A DNA stretch of 34,772 bases, from positions 1-34,772 of the forward strand of contig DYNF01000042.1 in assembly GCA_020721205.1 (NCBI GenBank), given 5' to 3'. The first letter of the stretch is position 1. Every line of letters starts with the position of its first letter. The translations under genes and the position numbers were made by a program. Source of the stretch: Prochloron sp. SulCav_FS08_3_32_3330. Lineage in GTDB: Bacteria > Cyanobacteriota > Cyanobacteriia > Cyanobacteriales > DYNF01. Shown piece by piece: positions 31,246 through 34,772 of the stretch. The notes below the pieces were generated by a model. The model saw only the letters and a list, made by a program, of their open reading frames with translations. It was not told where the DNA came from and did not search any database.

Positions 31246-34095
31246 TTAAGTGTTACAGATAAACTTTTCCGCCTCCGCAGGAGGTAAAGGTCGAGAAAAA
31301 TAATAACCTTGTCCATATTCACAGTTTAAAAGTTTTAATTTTTCTAAGTGAATATTTGTTTCAATTCCTTCTGCAATCACATCCATTTCTAAAGTTTGAG
31401 CTAAATTAATAATTGCTTGGACAATTTCTATATTTTCCCCCGTTTCACTAATTCTTTGCACAAAAGATTTATCAATTTTTAAAGTATTAATAGGAAAACG
31501 ATGTAAATAACTTAAGGAAGAATAACCTGTACCAAAATCATCTAAACTTACTTGAATATTTCTCTTTCTAATTTCCTTTAAAATATCAATTGCCGTTTCT
31601 TGATTATCAAGAAGGATACTTTCAGTAATTTCTAATTTTAAATTATAAGGATTAAAATCTATTTTTTCTAAAATATGATCAATCGTTTCAATTAAATCTT
31701 TTTGTTGTAATTGTTTACCCGAAAGATTAACACTAACTTTTAAATTTTCAGCACAAGGAAATTTTAATTGCCACAGTTTCATCTGTAAACAAGCCTCTAA
31801 TAAAATCCATTCTCCTAAAGGAATAATTAAACCTGTTTCTTCTGCTATGGGGATAAATTCATAAGGAGAAAGTAATTTCTGATTAGGATGTTTCCATCTA
31901 ACTAAAGCTTCAAAACCTGCCAATTTATTGATTTTTAAATCCACAATTGGTTGATAATATAAGATAAATTCTTTCCGTTCTAATGCTAATCTTAAATTAG
32001 TTTCCACTTCTAAAAAACGACTAATTTCAATGTACATTAAAGGATCAAAAATTTCGTAACGAGATTTCCCTTTTTCTTTCGCTCTATACATAGCTAGATC
32101 CGCATCTCGTAAGAGATCAGACCATTCTTGATAACCTGTAGAACTAAAAGCAATACCAATACTAGCACTGGTAATAATTTCCTTTCTTTCCAGATAGAAA
32201 GGTAAGGTTAATTCATAATTAATTCTTTCCGCTATTACCGTCGCTTCTTTTATATTTTTAATCGGATCTAATAAGATCGTAAATTCATCTCCTCCTAATC
32301 TTGCTAATGTATCCGAAGAACGCACAGTTTTTTCTAATCTTTGGGCGATCGCTACTAATAAATTATCGCCAATTTGATGACCTAAACTATCATTAATTAT
32401 TTGAAATCTATCTATATCAATAAATAAAATAGCAAATAAATAATCCGGCTCTCTTTTACTTAATTTAAGACATTGTTCTACCCTTTCTTTAAATAAATTA
32501 CGATTATATAAACCCGTCAAACTATCATGAAAAGCATCATAAATTAACTGATCTTCTATTTGTTTTCTTTGGGTAATATCCATCGCCGTAGATATTACTA
32601 ATCTTCTTTGATCAGGTAATTTTCCTAAAGGGGCAGAACTAAAATTCCAAATTCGCAAGTCTCCTCTTTTCGTATTAATTGTAAACTCTCCATTTTCTAC
32701 TTTATGATCTAACTTATAAAGTTGATCAATTAATAAATTAACTACATTTTTATCTTCTTGATATGCTTTTTCTGTCCAGTCATTAATCGTAGGAATATCT
32801 TCATGAGTATAGCCTGTAATATCTGTCCATGCCTGATTAATTTGGATCACTTCTCCATCTTCAGCATGAATAATTATCGGAAAAGGAGCATTAAAAACTG
32901 CCCTTTGAAAACGATTTTTTGTTTCCATTAATTCCTGTTCTAATTGTTTTCTATCTGTAATATCTATTGCCAATCCTTCAATAATTATTTCATCATTATC
33001 TAGTCTTTTCCCAATAGATTTATCATAAATCCAATGCCATTTTCCTTGAGCATCTTTCATCCGATATTCTATTTCAAAACTGCCATTTTTAGCAAATTTT
33101 TCAATAATTGAAACAACTTTCGGTAAATCTTCAGGATGAATTAAATTTTGCCAAGTCCAAGGATTTTGATAAAGATATTCAAGATCATATCCTAACACTG
33201 CCCTAACAAAAGGAGAATAATAAATTCCCCCTTTTTTACTAGAAAAAGTGTAAATCATAGCGGGTAAACCTTCCACTAATTTTTGATATTGATTTTTACT
33301 ATTTCTCAATTGAATTTCTACTAATTTTCTTTCTTCAATTTCCTTTTCTAACTGTTGAGTTCGTTGTTTAACTCTTTGTTCTAATTGATTATTTAATTTG
33401 ATTAATTCCCCTTCAATTTGTTTTAATAAAGTAATATCTCTCCCCACCGCTTGAAACTCAATTATTTCACCTTTTTTATCAAAAATAACCCGATCTGTCC
33501 ACTGATGCCAACAAATATTTCCTTGAGGATCATAAACTCGATGTTCACAAGTTAAAATCGGATTTTCTACGCCTAATTTTTCGATATATTGATTCACAAT
33601 TAATTGATCTTCTTCTGGTATTAAAGGGATAAAAGTATGACCGATTAATTGTTCTTTACTTAGATTAAAATAGCGACAATAAGCATCATTTACAAAGGTC
33701 AAAGTACCATTAGGTAAAAAGCGACAAATTAATTCAGTTTGATCTTCAACTATTCCCTTATACAGATTTTCACTGGTTTGTATTTGTTCTTGTAATTTTT
33801 TCAAAATCTTTAAAGATTGAGATGAATGGTAATAGCAGAAGATAAGAATACTAATCATAATGAAAATTACACCGATTAAAGTCATAATACGCCATTCTGT
33901 CCAGAAAGGATTAGCTTGATCATACCACTTCTGATCAAAATATTGGTATTCTTTTGTTCCTATAATATTTTTAACTGTGCGCTCTAATTTTACCAATAAT
34001 TCTCGATTATTCTGGATCAAATTATTACTATTCTGAGTAATAAAAATAGGGTATAATAAAATGATAATTAAAAAAGAAATAACAGCTATAATCAT
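31246..34095 (-). CDS. Membrane PAS-GGDEF-EAL cyclic-di-GMP enzyme
   Basis: A 949-residue protein. Two hydrophobic segments (about 2-19 and 70-89) flank a short periplasmic loop. Three PAS domains follow (about 107-230, 267-388, 392-512), with a coiled coil (about 232-262) between the first two. The GGDEF domain has an intact active site, G601-G-D-E-F605, preceded at the right spacing by an RSSD inhibitory site. The EAL domain has E729-A-L, KLEITES, DDFGTGYSSLSYL and IAEGIET, so both synthesis and hydrolysis of c-di-GMP look possible. I start at the ATG at 34095; a TTG three codons upstream lies inside repeat R6. No good ribosome site is visible, only AGG in the repeat. Confidence 0.93.
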   Translation of the reverse strand: MIIAVISFLIIILLYPIFITQNSNNLIQNNRELLVKLERTVKNIIGTKEYQYFDQKWYDQANPFWTEWRIMTLIGVIFIMISILIFCYYHSSQSLKILKKLQEQIQTSENLYKGIVEDQTELICRFLPNGTLTFVNDAYCRYFNLSKEQLIGHTFIPLIPEEDQLIVNQYIEKLGVENPILTCEHRVYDPQGNICWHQWTDRVIFDKKGEIIEFQAVGRDITLLKQIEGELIKLNNQLEQRVKQRTQQLEKEIEERKLVEIQLRNSKNQYQKLVEGLPAMIYTFSSKKGGIYYSPFVRAVLGYDLEYLYQNPWTWQNLIHPEDLPKVVSIIEKFAKNGSFEIEYRMKDAQGKWHWIYDKSIGKRLDNDEIIIEGLAIDITDRKQLEQELMETKNRFQRAVFNAPFPIIIHAEDGEVIQINQAWTDITGYTHEDIPTINDWTEKAYQEDKNVVNLLIDQLYKLDHKVENGEFTINTKRGDLRIWNFSSAPLGKLPDQRRLVISTAMDITQRKQIEDQLIYDAFHDSLTGLYNRNLFKERVEQCLKLSKREPDYLFAILFIDIDRFQIINDSLGHQIGDNLLVAIAQRLEKTVRSSDTLARLGGDEFTILLDPIKNIKEATVIAERINYELTLPFYLERKEIITSASIGIAFSSTGYQEWSDLLRDADLAMYRAKEKGKSRYEIFDPLMYIEISRFLEVETNLRLALERKEFILYYQPIVDLKINKLAGFEALVRWKHPNQKLLSPYEFIPIAEETGLIIPLGEWILLEACLQMKLWQLKFPCAENLKVSVNLSGKQLQQKDLIETIDHILEKIDFNPYNLKLEITESILLDNQETAIDILKEIRKRNIQVSLDDFGTGYSSLSYLHRFPINTLKIDKSFVQRISETGENIEIVQAIINLAQTLEMDVIAEGIETNIHLEKLKLLNCEYGQGYYFSRPLPPAEAEKFICNT

Positions 34096-34096
34096 T

Positions 34097-34157
34097 AAAT
34101 TCAACCTGCGTATGCCTGTTTTGCTTATGTAGCAACGGATTTCAACCCGTTGCCACC
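34097..34157. repeat. Dispersed element, right-end fragment abutting a start codon (copy R6)
   Basis: AATTCAACCTGCGTATGCC and GCAACGGATTTCAACCCGTTGC correspond to the last two hairpins of R3, the second as AGCAACGGATTTCAACCCGT. The match begins about two bases upstream of the ATG of the GGDEF-EAL gene, so the repeat forms its entire proximal leader. Confidence 0.75.
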
Positions 34158-34240
34158 CTTATTTACTGTCTCCAAACTTCCTTTGTAAAGTTTCTTAACA
34201 AAAATATAAAGTTATGTAACATTTTTCGCTTATGTAGCAT

Positions 34241-34270
34241 TTGATACAAAAAATATGTTATAAATATAAA
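34241..34270 (+). promoter_or_regulatory. Likely promoter of the small gene at 34316
   Basis: TTGATA (34241-34246) and TATAAA (34265-34270) are separated by 18 bp. A leader of about 40 nt would follow. Confidence 0.5.
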
Positions 34271-34315
34271 TAAGCAATCAAAGAAATTCTTAAATAAGCA
34301 ATTCGGAGGGACATT

Positions 34316-34513
34316 ATGAATACTCAACAACAAGCGCGGGCTTTAATGATGCGTCATCACCAGTTAATCAAAAATCGTCAACAATCTATGTTAGGTCGCA
34401 CTGCTTCTGCGATCGGTTTAGAAGTTGATGCTGATTATTGGGGCAATATTCAAGGAAAACCTTATGCAAATGCGTCAGACTCTTATGATCGCAGTCATGC
34501 TTCCTTAAGTTAA
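34316..34513 (+). CDS. Small protein of unknown function
   Basis: A 65-residue protein rich in Gln, His, Arg and Ala: MNTQQQARALMMRHHQLIK, then RTASAIGLEVDADYWGNIQG and a polar tail ending HASLS. The first half should be an amphipathic basic helix. A strong ribosome site (GGAGG, seven bases before ATG), a promoter and a strong terminator frame it, so it is almost surely a real monocistronic gene. I do not recognise a family; short size and basic charge would suit an RNA-binding or protein-regulating role, but that is speculation. Confidence 0.8.
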   Translation: MNTQQQARALMMRHHQLIKNRQQSMLGRTASAIGLEVDADYWGNIQGKPYANASDSYDRSHASLS

Positions 34514-34582
34514 AATTGGTTTGTTAAAGATAAAATTTACATATAAAAATATTTTTTTTGAATCTTGTTCTAAAAAATGTTA

Positions 34583-34621
34583 TAGGTATTCTTAATTCTC
34601 GTTAAGAATACCTAATTTTTT
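34583..34621 (+). terminator. Strong rho-independent terminator
   Basis: Perfect 13-base arms TAGGTATTCTTAA (34583-34595) and TTAAGAATACCTA (34602-34614) with loop TTCTCG, followed by ATTTTTTG. It ends the transcript of the small gene at 34316. Confidence 0.9.
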
Positions 34622-34662
34622 GTCCTTTGTCATTGGTCATTGGTCATTTGTTATTAGTCATT
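34622..34662. repeat. Heptamer array GTCATTG/GTCCTTT
   Basis: Units of seven bases (GTCCTTT, GTCATTG, GTCATTT, TTATTAG) run directly into repeat R7. They are of the same type as the block at 22024. Confidence 0.75.
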
Positions 34663-34772
34663 GGTCATAAATATTGTCATCTATAAAAAAGTTCGTAGTT
34701 GGGCTTTAGCCCTCCTCTGTAGCAGGGCGTTTTCATTCTTTTTTTTCCAACGGGTTAAAACCCGTTGCTACC
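34663..34772. repeat. Left half of the nested palindromic element (copy R7)
   Basis: Outer module GGTCATAAATATTGTCAT (34663-34680), inner arm beginning GTTCGTAGTTGGGCTTTAG (34691-34713), border GCAGGGCGTTTTCATTCT (34722-34739), then the first core hairpin AACGGGTTAAAACCCGTT. The window ends inside it. Each module is the reverse complement of one at the right end of copy R1 (112-158) or R8 (24581-24640). Confidence 0.85.

Overview
The window is an AT-rich stretch of cyanobacterial chromosome. Three things point to a cyanobacterium: about a dozen copies of the HIP1 octamer GCGATCGC inside genes (for example near 197, 4372, 18570, 25090, 32350); lineage-typical genes (carboxysome shell protein CcmP, beta-carotene hydroxylase CrtR, a Get3d-type ATPase, Mn-uptake MntC/MntA, a plastid-type pyruvate dehydrogenase E2); and many dispersed palindromic and heptameric repeats. 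Low GC and gene style fit a Geminocystis/Cyanobacterium-like unicell, but this is inference. No rRNA, tRNA, CRISPR array, transposase or phage gene was seen.

Layout. 1-4415: a hybrid histidine kinase with seven PAS domains (minus). 4773-6695: mntC-mntA without the expected permease gene. 6986-8116: a secreted serine hydrolase. 8282-8702: an antitoxin-like gene and a broken PIN toxin. 8944-12108: a GH38 alpha-mannosidase. 12198-12964: a UPF0175/DUF3368 toxin-antitoxin pair. 13210-13686: a PsiE-like membrane protein. 13894-15069: Get3d. 15172-15895: a small orphan protein, an antitoxin relic and a BrnT/BrnA pair. 16146-17601: ccmP and a pentapeptide-repeat protein. 17766-20933: AI-2E-type permease, nanE and E2. 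21138-24360: crtR, a cyanobacterial unknown and prs. 24673-26497: bioD, a DUF433/DUF5615 pair and a small unknown. 26526-28304: a class III cyclase preceded by two LOV domains. 28432-31201: a Uma2 protein, an orphan Tat-lipoprotein of the NrtA/CmpA family and a DUF29 protein. 31246-34095: a membrane PAS-GGDEF-EAL protein. 34316-34513: a small conserved-looking protein with its own promoter and terminator.

Two themes stand out. First, signalling: one phosphorelay kinase, one probable blue-light-controlled cAMP synthase and one dual c-di-GMP enzyme lie within 35 kb. The tandem-LOV cyclase at 26526-28304 is the best candidate for a little-described system; both LOV cysteines and all cyclase catalytic residues I can check are present.

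Second, repeats: a modular, nested palindromic element is present in at least nine full or partial copies, and both ends of the window lie inside it. It separates genes, supplies the stop codon of the histidine kinase, abuts the start codon of the GGDEF-EAL gene and shows paired changes in its hairpin arms. A shorter repeat is inserted in frame in the kinase ATPase domain, and heptamer arrays fill several gaps. The repeats look like non-autonomous elements that move or spread between and sometimes into genes.
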